Assembly: GCA_020635655.1 (NCBI GenBank)
Contig: JACJZI010000002.1
Coordinates: forward strand, 1 to 64,000
Reading direction: 5' to 3'
DNA: 64,000 nucleotides
Origin: Flavobacteriales bacterium
GTDB lineage: Bacteria > Bacteroidota > Bacteroidia > Flavobacteriales_F > PHOS-HE28
The position numbers and the translations under genes are program-made. Positions 26,448-33,927 of this stretch are shown piece by piece. Each line of letters starts with the position of its first letter. The stretch's first letter is position 1. The notes beneath the pieces are model-generated. The model was not told where the DNA came from. It saw only the letters and a program-made list of their open reading frames with translations, and ran no database searches.

Positions 26448-27287
26448 CTACCGTTCCGCCGGACCCGAGGACGAGCGCCGGGAACGTGGCTGTTCGGTCC
26501 CGGATACGGGAGAAGGCCGTTCATCCTTGCTCTTGGGACGGCGACCACCACGCGGGCGCCCCCGACCACCACGGGACCGGAGGCTCCTGTAGGCGGCATC
26601 CGCCGCTTCCTGTTCCGCTTTCTTCTTGCTGTTGCCGTGCCCGAGGCCGCGTACCTTTTCATCCACGAGCACCTCGGCATGGTACACCTTGCCGCGGCCC
26701 ACCCGCCTTTGTTCCTCCGAGACGCGGAACTCCACTTTGCGGCGGTTCTTCTGGCCCCACTCCAGTAGACGGCTCTTGTTGTCGCGATCCTCCTTCTCCA
26801 GTTCCTTCAGCTCGAATTGGCCTACGATGAGCTTGACCACCGCTTTGCGAGTGCGCTCGAATCCCTTGTCGAGGAAAAGCGCCCCGATCACGGCCTCCAA
26901 CGCGTTCCCTGGCACGCTGGTCTCCTGGCCCCGCTCCACGTTGCTTTCCATGACCCGTTCGATCTCGATCTTCAGGGCCAATGTGTTCAACTGTTGTCGA
27001 CTGACGAGCTTGCTGCGCATGCGCGTCAGGAATCCCTCGCCCTTGTCCGGATAATGGCCGAATAGCAGGTCGCCCACGATCGCATCCAGCACCGCATCTC
27101 CCAGGAATTCAAGACGCTCGTTGTCGGGGAGGTCCGGGCGGTCCTCCGGGACCGCACTGCTATGCCTGAGCGCCTGACGATACAACGCCGTATCGCGGGG
27201 TGTGATGCCGAGGACCTTTCGAGCCCATGCATTGATGCGACGTTCCTCCGGAGAGGATGATGCACGTCGCAACAGGGAACGGATCAA
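26448..27287 (-). CDS. rnc: Ribonuclease III
   Basis: This 279-residue double-stranded-RNA endonuclease matures rRNA and mRNAs. The catalytic signature NERLEFLGDAVLD is at 56-68, and a further acidic site lies in GNALEAVIGALFLDKG. The dsRNA-binding domain runs from about 170 to 240 (KAEQEAADAAYRSL at its end). An extra tail of about 38 residues is Arg/Gly/Ser/Pro-rich (RGGRGRPRGGRRPKSK), longer than in most homologues and probably disordered and RNA-binding. It follows fabF by 6 bp and is co-transcribed with acpP-fabF. Confidence 0.95.
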   Translation of the reverse strand: MIRSLLRRASSSPEERRINAWARKVLGITPRDTALYRQALRHSSAVPEDRPDLPDNERLEFLGDAVLDAIVGDLLFGHYPDKGEGFLTRMRSKLVSRQQLNTLALKIEIERVMESNVERGQETSVPGNALEAVIGALFLDKGFERTRKAVVKLIVGQFELKELEKEDRDNKSRLLEWGQKNRRKVEFRVSEEQRRVGRGKVYHAEVLVDEKVRGLGHGNSKKKAEQEAADAAYRSLRSRGGRGRPRGGRRPKSKDERPSPVSGTEQPRSRRSSSGPAER

Positions 27288-27293
27288 GATCGG

Positions 27294-28544
27294 TCAGGCG
27301 TACTTGCGGAAGATCACCGAGGTGTTGTGCCCTCCAAAACCGAACGTGTTGCTCAGGGAGGCGTTCACCGTGCGCTTTTCCGCGGTGTTGAACGTGAAGT
27401 TCAACCCGGGATCGATCTCGGGATCGTCCGTATAATGATTGATGGTAGGCGGGACCGTATCGGCATGCACGGCCATGATCGAGGCGATGGCCTCCACCGC
27501 ACCCGCCCCTCCGAGCAAATGTCCTGTCATGCTCTTGGTACTGCTGATGTTCAGCTTGTAGGCCGCCTCTCCGAAAAGTCGCTGGATGGCCTTCACCTCC
27601 TGGGGGTCTCCTATGGGTGTGCTGGTTCCGTGGGTATTGATGTAATCGATGTCAATGGGCGAGACCCGCGCGTCCTCTAGAGCATGTTTCATGCACAGCT
27701 CCGCGCCGATGCCGTCCGGGTGGGGGGCCGTAATATGGTAGGCATCACTGCTCATGCCTGCGCCGATCATCTCGCAATAGATGCGCGCACCACGCGCCAC
27801 CGCGTGGTCAAGTTCTTCGAGTACGATCGCCGCACCACCTTCTCCCAGCACGAATCCGTCGCGGTCCTTGTCGTACGGCCGGCTCGCGGTGGCGGGGTCT
27901 TCGTTCCTGGTGCTCATGGCATGCAGGGCATTGAACCCACCCACGCCCGCCTCATAGATGGCCGCTTCGCTCCCACCCGTCACCACGGCATCGCATAGGC
28001 CAAGACGGATGTTGTTGAAGGCATCGATCATGGAGTTGTTGCCGCTGGCACATGCGCTAACGGTGACATAGCTCGGCCCGCGCAGCCCATGGCGGATGCT
28101 GATCAGCCCGGATGCGCTGTCAGCGATCATCTTCGGGATGAAGAACGGATTGAACCGCGGCGTGCCGTCACCCTTGGCAAAATTGAAGCACTCCTCCTGG
28201 AAGGTCTTCAATCCTCCGATGCCACTGCCCCAGATGACACCGATGCGGTCCGGGTCCACCCGCACGATGTCCAATCCGCTGTCCTTGATCGCCTCATCGC
28301 TGCAGACGATGGCGAACTGGGCGAAGGGGTCCATCTTCCGGGCCTCCTTCCGGTCCATGAACTGTTCCGGGTCGAAGCCCTTCACTTCGCAGGCGAAGCG
28401 TGTCTTGAACTTGGAAGCGTCGAACCGGGTGATGGGCACGGCACCGCTGCGGCCGCTCACCAGGCCCTCCCAGTACTCATTGAGAGTGTTGCCTATCGGT
28501 GTGAGCGCGCCCAGACCTGTGACGACTACCCGCCTGAGCTGCAT
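27294..28544 (-). CDS. fabF: Beta-ketoacyl-ACP synthase II
   Basis: This 416-residue condensing enzyme elongates acyl-ACP with malonyl-ACP. The active Cys (about 163) lies in TVSACASGNNSM. The two His are in NTHGTSTPIGDP and KSMTGHLLGGAGAVEA, and the final GFGGHNTSVIF is intact. The N-terminus RRVVVTGLGALTPIGN is standard. It sits 21 bp after acpP, the usual carrier-synthase pairing. Confidence 0.97.
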   Translation of the reverse strand: MQLRRVVVTGLGALTPIGNTLNEYWEGLVSGRSGAVPITRFDASKFKTRFACEVKGFDPEQFMDRKEARKMDPFAQFAIVCSDEAIKDSGLDIVRVDPDRIGVIWGSGIGGLKTFQEECFNFAKGDGTPRFNPFFIPKMIADSASGLISIRHGLRGPSYVTVSACASGNNSMIDAFNNIRLGLCDAVVTGGSEAAIYEAGVGGFNALHAMSTRNEDPATASRPYDKDRDGFVLGEGGAAIVLEELDHAVARGARIYCEMIGAGMSSDAYHITAPHPDGIGAELCMKHALEDARVSPIDIDYINTHGTSTPIGDPQEVKAIQRLFGEAAYKLNISSTKSMTGHLLGGAGAVEAIASIMAVHADTVPPTINHYTDDPEIDPGLNFTFNTAEKRTVNASLSNTFGFGGHNTSVIFRKYA

Positions 28545-28565
28545 ACCGCGTTGCGGACCTTGCGG

Positions 28566-28802
28566 TCACTTGGCGTTCTTCTCCACGTAATCCACGGCCT
28601 GACCCACGGTCTGGATCTTCTCGGCCTGGTCATCGGGGATGGCGATGTTGAATTCCTTCTCGAACTCCATGATGAGCTCGACGGTATCGAGGCTGTCAGC
28701 GCCAAGGTCGTTGGTGAAGCTCGCTTCCATGGTGACCTCGCCCTGGTCTACGCCAAGCTTGTCCACAATGATCGCGATGACCCTGGATTTGATGTCCGAC
28801 AT
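28566..28802 (-). CDS. acpP: Acyl carrier protein
   Basis: The 78-residue acidic carrier holds acyl chains on phosphopantetheine. The attachment Ser is Ser37 in GADSLD. MSDIKSRVIAIIVDKLGVD is a typical start; the longer open frame upstream lies in the nitroreductase gene and was rejected. A promoter with TTG and TTCCTTTG (28827-28853) lies about 24 bp upstream, so the acpP-fabF-rnc unit probably starts here. Confidence 0.96.
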   Translation of the reverse strand: MSDIKSRVIAIIVDKLGVDQGEVTMEASFTNDLGADSLDTVELIMEFEKEFNIAIPDDQAEKIQTVGQAVDYVEKNAK

Positions 28803-28826
28803 GACAGTGTCTTTTGGATGAGGCTG

Positions 28827-28853
28827 CAAAGGAAATACTTTTTTGTTCGTCAA
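28827..28853 (-). promoter_or_regulatory. Putative -33/-7 promoter of acpP-fabF-rnc
   Basis: On the minus strand, TTG (28851-28853) is followed after 16 bp by TTCCTTTG (28827-28834), one mismatch from TAnnTTTG. The -33 part overlaps the last codon of the nitroreductase gene. Confidence 0.5.
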
Positions 28854-29533
28854 CCTTCCCGCCCAGGCCCGTAGCGGACGAGCACTTGGTCCAACGGCTT
28901 GCGGGCAAGGTCGGGCACCCGGCAACCCTCTACAGGGAACCCCATGGGGATCAGGAGGAAAGGCCGCTCATTGGACGGCCGCCCCAGCAGCGCGTTCAAA
29001 AAGTTCATCGGGCTGGGGGTGTGGGTCAGGGTGGCCAGGCCGGCGTGGTGCGCGGCCGCCAGCAACAAGCCCGAGGCCAGGCCGACGCTCTCGGTCACGT
29101 AATAGTGGTTGCGTTTTGCACCATCGGGCCCAAGTCCGTGCACCTGCTTGAACACGACGACCAGCCAAGGAGCGGTCTCCAGGAACGGTTTGCGGTGGTC
29201 CGTACCGAACGGTTCCAGGTCCTGGAGCCATTCGTCGCTCATGCGTCCGTGATAGTTCCGGTATTCCTCTTCCTCGGCTGCGAGACGGATCCGGTGCTTC
29301 AGTCCCGGATCGTCGACCGGACAGAAGGTCCAGGGTTGCTTGTTGGCGCCACTGGGTGCGGTGGAGGCCGTCCGGATGATCTCCTGCAACACGGCGAACG
29401 GCACGGGGCGGTCGCTGAAATGCCGCACGGACCGCCGCTTGCACATCGTCGCGTGGAATGCTTGGGCCCGCACGAGCATCTCCGCCTCCGTGCGCAGCGT
29501 GAATTCCAAGGGAATGGTGGGGGCTTGGTGCAT
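28850..29533 (-). CDS. Nitroreductase-family flavoprotein, iodotyrosine-deiodinase-like
   Basis: This 227-residue protein has the NADH:flavin nitroreductase fold. The FMN-phosphate motif KRRSVRHFSDRPVP is near residue 32. TASTAPSGANKQPWTF resembles the TAPSGA..EPWTF block of the IYD (iodotyrosine dehalogenase) branch, and an EEEYRNYHGRMS lid-like segment follows. LATLTHTPSPMNFL is also IYD-like. Such enzymes remove halogens from, or otherwise reduce, tyrosine-like phenols. The true substrate is unknown. The ATG at 29533 is preceded 4 nt upstream by GTCTTTTG. It is divergent from purN across 49 bp. Confidence 0.8.
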   Translation of the reverse strand: MHQAPTIPLEFTLRTEAEMLVRAQAFHATMCKRRSVRHFSDRPVPFAVLQEIIRTASTAPSGANKQPWTFCPVDDPGLKHRIRLAAEEEEYRNYHGRMSDEWLQDLEPFGTDHRKPFLETAPWLVVVFKQVHGLGPDGAKRNHYYVTESVGLASGLLLAAAHHAGLATLTHTPSPMNFLNALLGRPSNERPFLLIPMGFPVEGCRVPDLARKPLDQVLVRYGPGREG

Positions 29534-29537
29534 CCCC

Positions 29538-29578
29538 CAAAAGACCGCGATCCTGTTCGATCCTGCGCCCGACCTTTG
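29538..29578. promoter_or_regulatory. Two divergent -7-like boxes for nitroreductase and purN
   Basis: On the minus strand GTCTTTTG (29538-29545) ends 4 nt before the nitroreductase ATG. On the plus strand GACCTTTG (29571-29578) ends 4 nt before the purN ATG. Each keeps the TTTG half of TAnnTTTG; the TA half is imperfect. Both predict very short or absent leaders. Confidence 0.35.
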
Positions 29579-29582
29579 TGCG

Positions 29583-30155
29583 ATGGTGCGCATCGCGATC
29601 CTTGCCTCGGGTACCGGCACCAATGCTGCACGTCTCATTTCCCATTTCCGCTCGGATGCCCGGGGCGAGGTGGTCCTGATCGGATGCGATCGGCCTGGGG
29701 CAGGGGTCATGCAGCGTGCTTGGGACCTCGGGGTTCCCAGCTACCTGTTCAATGGGACCATGCTCCAAAGGGGGGTCGTTCAAGCCGAATTACGCCGGTT
29801 CGGTTGCGACCTTGTCGTGCTGGCCGGGTTCCTCCGTCTGGTTCCATCGGATCTGGTCAGGGACTACGCCGGGCGCATGGTGAACATCCATCCGGCGCTC
29901 CTGCCGAAATACGGCGGAAAGGGCATGTACGGGGACCATGTCCACCGTGCCGTGCTCGCAGCCGGCGACACCAAGAGCGGGATCACCATCCACTTGGTCG
30001 ACGAGGAGTATGACGAGGGGCGGCATCTCCTGCAGGTCCCCTGCCCGGTCCTGCCTGGCGATACGCCGGCAACGCTCGCATCCCGTATCCACGAACTGGA
30101 ACACGAGCACTACCCGCAGGTGGTCGCGCAATTGGTGGACCAACTCGGCAGATGA
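29583..30155 (+). CDS. purN: Phosphoribosylglycinamide formyltransferase
   Basis: This 190-residue enzyme adds a formyl group from 10-formyl-tetrahydrofolate to GAR in purine synthesis. ILASGTGTNAARLI binds the phosphate, and VNIHPALLPKYGGKGMYGDHVH carries the catalytic Asn and His. The catalytic Asp is expected in HLVDEEYDEG. The ATG at 29583 gives the family start MVRIAILASGTGTN. The open frame further left overlaps the nitroreductase gene. Confidence 0.95.
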   Translation: MVRIAILASGTGTNAARLISHFRSDARGEVVLIGCDRPGAGVMQRAWDLGVPSYLFNGTMLQRGVVQAELRRFGCDLVVLAGFLRLVPSDLVRDYAGRMVNIHPALLPKYGGKGMYGDHVHRAVLAAGDTKSGITIHLVDEEYDEGRHLLQVPCPVLPGDTPATLASRIHELEHEHYPQVVAQLVDQLGR

Positions 30156-30199
30156 TGGCGCACGGGAGCGGGGCTTCCTGACGATCTTCGCGCCACCGC

Positions 30200-30820
30200 A
30201 TGACGCGCACGGACATGTTCGACCTTCAGCAGATCGGCAAGGCATTCCTCATCCTCTTCGCAGTGATCGATATCGTGGGGGGGATCCCGTTGATCCTACA
30301 GGTACGCAGGCAGGCCGGGCGTATCTATCCGGCCCGTGCCACACTGGTCAGCATGGCGATCATGGTGACCTTCCTGTACGTAGGCGAGACCATCCTCGGG
30401 TTCCTTGGCATTGATGTCCGCTCTTTTGCCGTGGCCGGTTCGCTGGTCCTTTTCTTTCTCGCCTTGGAGATGATCCTGGGCATCCGGCTCTTCAAGGAGG
30501 ACACCTCCGCACCAGGCCTGTCCAGCGAGGACCCGAAGGTCTACAGCATCGTACCGCTGGCCTTCCCCGTGATCGCTGGTGCCGGCACGATCACCACGAT
30601 CCTTTCCCTGCGTGCCGAATTCGAACGGCCGAACATCCTTCTGGCCATCCTCTTGAACATGATCCCCGTGCTGCTGGTCCTGTTCCTTACCGACCGGATC
30701 GAACAGTTGCTTGGCCGTGTGGGCTTGATCGTGATCCGCAAGGCCTTCGGCATCATCTTGCTGGCGATCGCCGTGAAGCTCTTTGCGGGCAACATCACCT
30801 ACCTGTTCCCGCGAACATGA
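30200..30820 (+). CDS. MarC-family integral membrane protein
   Basis: This 206-residue protein has six predicted helices and the MarC/UPF0056 pattern: FLILFAVIDIVGGIPLIL at the start, AGSLVLFFLALEMILG, then VPLAFPVIAGAGTITTIL. MarC proteins were once linked to antibiotic resistance, but the transport function is unproven. It begins 44 bp after purN and overlaps rnhA by 4 bp (ATGA), so it is in a purN-marC-rnhA run. Confidence 0.88.
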   Translation: MTRTDMFDLQQIGKAFLILFAVIDIVGGIPLILQVRRQAGRIYPARATLVSMAIMVTFLYVGETILGFLGIDVRSFAVAGSLVLFFLALEMILGIRLFKEDTSAPGLSSEDPKVYSIVPLAFPVIAGAGTITTILSLRAEFERPNILLAILLNMIPVLLVLFLTDRIEQLLGRVGLIVIRKAFGIILLAIAVKLFAGNITYLFPRT

Positions 30821-31275
30821 ACGTGACGGCCTATACGGACGGCGCCGCAAGCGGCAATCCGGGGCCCGGTGGCTATGGCGTGGTGTTGGAAAGTGGCAAG
30901 CACCGACGGGAGCTCTGGGGGGGATACCGCATGACGACGAACAATCGCATGGAGCTGCTCGCCGTTATTGTCGCCCTTGAGGCCCTGAAAAGACCGGGAA
31001 TGCACGTGACCGTGGTGAGCGACAGCAAGTACGTCGTGGACGCTGTGGAGAAAGGCTGGCTGTTCGAATGGGAACGCAAGGGTTTTGCCAAGAAGAAGAA
31101 CCAGGACCTCTGGGAGCGGTTCCTCGAAGCATACCGGAGGCATCATGTCCGGTTCGAGTGGATCAGGGGCCATAACGGGCACCCCCAGAACGAATTGTGC
31201 GATCAACTGGCCGTGGCCGCCCGTGAGCAATCCGAACTGGCCGTGGACGAGGCGTACGAGGCCGGTGAAGTCTGA
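30817..31275 (+). CDS. rnhA: Ribonuclease HI
   Basis: This 152-residue enzyme cuts the RNA strand of RNA-DNA hybrids. The catalytic acids are Asp8 (AYTDGAASGNPG), Glu46 (NRMELLAV), Asp69 (VVSDSKYV) and Asp129 (NELCDQLA), with His122 in the flexible loop. All are present. The C-terminal tail is short and acidic. It overlaps the preceding marC stop. Confidence 0.95.
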   Translation: MNVTAYTDGAASGNPGPGGYGVVLESGKHRRELWGGYRMTTNNRMELLAVIVALEALKRPGMHVTVVSDSKYVVDAVEKGWLFEWERKGFAKKKNQDLWERFLEAYRRHHVRFEWIRGHNGHPQNELCDQLAVAAREQSELAVDEAYEAGEV

Positions 31276-31300
31276 CCTCCTCCTCGCCGCTCACCGGCCC

Positions 31301-31308
31301 TACCTTCG
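31301..31308 (+). promoter_or_regulatory. Putative -7 box of the biotin-carrier gene
   Basis: TACCTTCG, one mismatch from TAnnTTTG, followed after 4 nt (TACC) by the GTG start at 31313. The same box-gap-start layout as at holB helped decide this start. Confidence 0.4.
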
Positions 31309-31312
31309 TACC

Positions 31313-31840
31313 GTGTCCCGCAAGCTCTTCGGCAAGGTCAACGGCTCCTTTGGACCCATCGTTCTAGAGCGCAGCACGCCTTCCTCGGCCTGGGAACCTG
31401 TTGGTAGCGTGAAGGTGGACATTGCCCGGGAGGGCGCCGAGACCTACAGCGTACTGATCGGCGAACGTTCACTATCCGTGGTGGTCGTTAAAGAGGACCC
31501 AGAGGACGGGACCTCTCTGATGCTCGTAGGCGGCCGGACCTATCGTGTGGCCCTCCAGGACGATCGCGCGGAGCTGATCGAACGCATGGGTCTGGACAAG
31601 GCCGCACAGGTCGGGGTGCCCGAGGTGAAGGCGCCCATGCCCGGTCTGGTGCTCAATATCCTTGTCGATCCGGGTCAGGTCGTCAAGAAGAACGAACCGG
31701 TCCTGGTCTTGGAGGCCATGAAAATGGAGAACGTGATACGTGCACCCGGGGACGCTGTAGTTCAAGCGGTACACACGGACAAGGGCACGGCTGTCGAAAA
31801 GGGACAGTTGCTGCTCTCCTTTCGAACCAAAACGAGCTAG
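31313..31840 (+). CDS. Biotin carboxyl carrier (biotinyl-domain) protein
   Basis: This 175-residue protein has a C-terminal biotinyl domain. The biotinylation site is Lys137 in EAMKMEN, and APMPGLVLNILVDPGQVVKKNEPVLVLEAMKM is the complete fold. The N-terminal 100 residues resemble the linker seen in carrier subunits of acyl-CoA carboxylases. No carboxylase gene lies next to it, so its partner enzyme must be elsewhere. The GTG at 31313 was chosen because of the promoter box. An in-frame GTG at 31265 would overlap rnhA and is the alternative. It ends directly before the lipoprotein gene. Confidence 0.85.
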   Translation: MSRKLFGKVNGSFGPIVLERSTPSSAWEPVGSVKVDIAREGAETYSVLIGERSLSVVVVKEDPEDGTSLMLVGGRTYRVALQDDRAELIERMGLDKAAQVGVPEVKAPMPGLVLNILVDPGQVVKKNEPVLVLEAMKMENVIRAPGDAVVQAVHTDKGTAVEKGQLLLSFRTKTS

Positions 31841-32677
31841 ATGATGCACTACAGACCCACCTTGGCAGGCCTTGGCATATTGCTGGTCGCTTGCGACACC
31901 CCCGGAACCTCCGGCTCGGAGAACGGGATCTCAGCGGACACCACCACGAGCAAGGAGGCCGTGGCCCCCTCCGGACCGGTCATCGCGCCACCCGGCGCAC
32001 GCGTCAAGGTGGTCGTAGCCCCGCCGGCCCAAGCCTATCCCCAAGCATCATTGGCTGTGGACATTTCGCCGGAACCGGACAAGGACGAGGCGAAGTTCAA
32101 CTTCACCGTGTCCGGCTTTGATCTGAAGCAGCAGACCCCGGATGCGCCTGAACGAGGTTGCGCAAATTCACCGGACGGCCAGCATATCCACTTCATCCTC
32201 AATAACAAACCCTATCTGGCCAAATACGACCCCTCGTTCTCGGAGAAGGTGGATCCGGGTCACAATGTGCTCCTGGCCTTCCTGTCCAGAAGTTACCACG
32301 AAAGTGTGAAGGACCCTGCAGCGTTCGTGGTCAAGGAATTCGACATGCCCGGCACATCGGACATCAAAGGGAATACGGACCAGTACGCCAACCTCTTTTA
32401 CAGCCGGCCCAAAGGCGACTACAAGAAGAGCGATGGCGACAAGGTGTTGTTGGATTTTTACTTGGTGAACGCCACACTTTCACCGAACGGCATGCGGGTC
32501 CGTGCGACCATTGATGGACAGAGCTTCCTGCTCACCGAATGGGCGCCCTACTTCATCGAAGGGCTGGAGCTGGGCCAGCATACGGTCCGACTGGAACTGG
32601 TGGACCAACAGGGCGCTGTGGTACCGGGACCGTTCAATGATTCCGGCGAAAGGACCTTCAACCTGACCCAGGGCTGA
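31841..32677 (+). CDS. Lipoprotein of unknown function
   Basis: This 278-residue protein has a lipobox (LLVAC, Cys18) and then a Thr/Ser/Pro-rich linker to about residue 65. The folded part has no named family that I recognise. It has two notable blocks: CANSPDGQHIHFILNNKPYLAKYDPSF (two His, one Cys) and HNVLLAFLSRSYHESVKDP; the last third has alternating strands (VRLELVDQQGAVVPGPFND). The HxH pattern could bind metal, but that is a guess. It starts at the base following the stop of the biotin carrier gene and converges on the sugar kinase (7 bp between stops). Confidence 0.7.
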   Translation: MMHYRPTLAGLGILLVACDTPGTSGSENGISADTTTSKEAVAPSGPVIAPPGARVKVVVAPPAQAYPQASLAVDISPEPDKDEAKFNFTVSGFDLKQQTPDAPERGCANSPDGQHIHFILNNKPYLAKYDPSFSEKVDPGHNVLLAFLSRSYHESVKDPAAFVVKEFDMPGTSDIKGNTDQYANLFYSRPKGDYKKSDGDKVLLDFYLVNATLSPNGMRVRATIDGQSFLLTEWAPYFIEGLELGQHTVRLELVDQQGAVVPGPFNDSGERTFNLTQG

Positions 32678-32684
32678 TCGGTCC

Positions 32685-33617
32685 TCATTCCCCGTCGACC
32701 ACCTGGATATCGAAGTCCACCAGGTCGACGAACTGCTGGATGCGCTGATCGATATCCTCCCGGTCGATCTCCAGGAGGCGCTCGACACCGAAACGCTCAC
32801 AACAAAAGGACGCCAGGGCGCTCCCCACGATGATGGCGCGCTTCAGGTTCTCGAAGCTATGGTCCTGTGTCCGGGCCAGGAATCCGATGAACCCGCCGGC
32901 AAAAGTGTCACCCGCTCCGGTCGGGTCCACGATATCCTCCAACGGGAGGGCGGGTGCGAAGAAGACACGCCCCTGACCGAACAACAGCGCTCCGTGCTCG
33001 CCCTTTTTCACGACCAGATATTTCGGGCCCATCCCCAGGATCTTGTCCGCCGCGCGTACCAAGCTGTGCTCACCGCTCAGTTGACGCGCCTCCGCATCAT
33101 TGATCGCGAGAATGTCAACCTGGGCGATCACCTCGGTCAACTTCTCAAGCGCACTGTCCATCCAGAAGTTCATGGTGTCCATGACCACCAATGCCGGACG
33201 TTCGGACATTTGGGCCAGGACCTTTGCCTGTACCCGGGGGTCCAGATTGCCCAACATGAGATACGGTGCGCCGGTGTATGCCTCAGGTAGCTTGGGGTCC
33301 AGGTCGAGAAGCACGTTCAGCCGGGTCTCCAAAGTATCCCGCGTGTTCATGTCATAGTGGTAGCGACCGGCCCAAAAGAAGCTCTCCCGCCCCTCCATCA
33401 CCTCCAATCCATCCAGGTCGATCCGGCGACCGCGCATCGTCTGCAGCATCTCCTGTGGAAAATCCTCGCCGACCACGCTGACCAGGCCAAGCTGGTCGGT
33501 GAAGAACGATGCCGCCAGGGAGATGTACGTGGCCGCCCCCCCTACCACCTTGTCGGCCTTTCCGAACGGTGTCTCGATCCGGTCGAACGCCACGGTGCCC
33601 ACTGTGATCAATTGCAT
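32685..33617 (-). CDS. PfkB-family sugar kinase
   Basis: This 310-residue kinase of the ribokinase fold phosphorylates a sugar or nucleoside. The N-terminal VGTVAFDRIETPFGKADKVVGGAATYISLAASFF is family-typical. The C-terminal VDPTGAGDTFAGGFIGFLA contains the catalytic Asp. The substrate is not readable from the motifs. The ATG at 33617 aligns with the family start; upstream frame has no family match. A CATCTTTG box (33643-33650) 25 bp upstream is a weak -7 candidate. Confidence 0.87.
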   Translation of the reverse strand: MQLITVGTVAFDRIETPFGKADKVVGGAATYISLAASFFTDQLGLVSVVGEDFPQEMLQTMRGRRIDLDGLEVMEGRESFFWAGRYHYDMNTRDTLETRLNVLLDLDPKLPEAYTGAPYLMLGNLDPRVQAKVLAQMSERPALVVMDTMNFWMDSALEKLTEVIAQVDILAINDAEARQLSGEHSLVRAADKILGMGPKYLVVKKGEHGALLFGQGRVFFAPALPLEDIVDPTGAGDTFAGGFIGFLARTQDHSFENLKRAIIVGSALASFCCERFGVERLLEIDREDIDQRIQQFVDLVDFDIQVVDGE

Positions 33618-33689
33618 GTGTGCTGAACTTGTTCCTGAGGTGCAAAGATGGTCGGTCCGTCCGGACGCCAAGGAGACCCTATCGATGCA

Positions 33690-33720
33690 TTGGCCGATCC
33701 GGTGCGTTCCGCTACATTTG
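33690..33720 (+). promoter_or_regulatory. Promoter of tRNA-Asn
   Basis: TTG (33690-33692) is followed after 20 bp by a perfect TACATTTG (33713-33720), matching the Bacteroidota -33/-7 consensus, about 21 bp before the tRNA 5' end. Confidence 0.65.
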
Positions 33721-33741
33721 CCGTCCCTTTCCAGGGGACCT

Positions 33742-33815
33742 TCCTCGGTAGCTCAGCTGGTTAGAGCACCTGACTGTTAATCAGGGGGTCGCTGGTTCAA
33801 GTCCAGCCCGGGGAG
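33742..33815 (+). tRNA. tRNA-Asn (anticodon GTT)
   Basis: The 74-nt gene folds into a full cloverleaf: acceptor arms TCCTCGG and CCGGGGA pair (one T.G wobble), the anticodon stem CCTGA/TCAGG encloses loop CTGTTAA with anticodon GTT, and the T-arm GCTGG-TTCAAGT-CCAGC is canonical. The discriminator is G. CCA is not encoded. A strong promoter lies upstream and a hairpin downstream. Confidence 0.95.
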
Positions 33816-33820
33816 CGATG

Positions 33821-33843
33821 AAGCCTCAGCTGAGCTGGGGCTT
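33821..33843 (+). terminator. Hairpin after tRNA-Asn
   Basis: AAGCCTCAGC (33821-33830) pairs with GCTGGGGCTT after a 3-nt TGA loop (one T.G wobble), starting 5 nt after the tRNA. The T-run after it is short (CTTTG), so it is a weak intrinsic terminator candidate. Confidence 0.45.
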
Positions 33844-33927
33844 TGTCGTGTCGGGGCCAGCTTTTCCAATGACCCAGGCGGCGCGCACCGGATGAGTTGC
33901 GTCCTTCTTCAAACCGATCCTGTGCGC

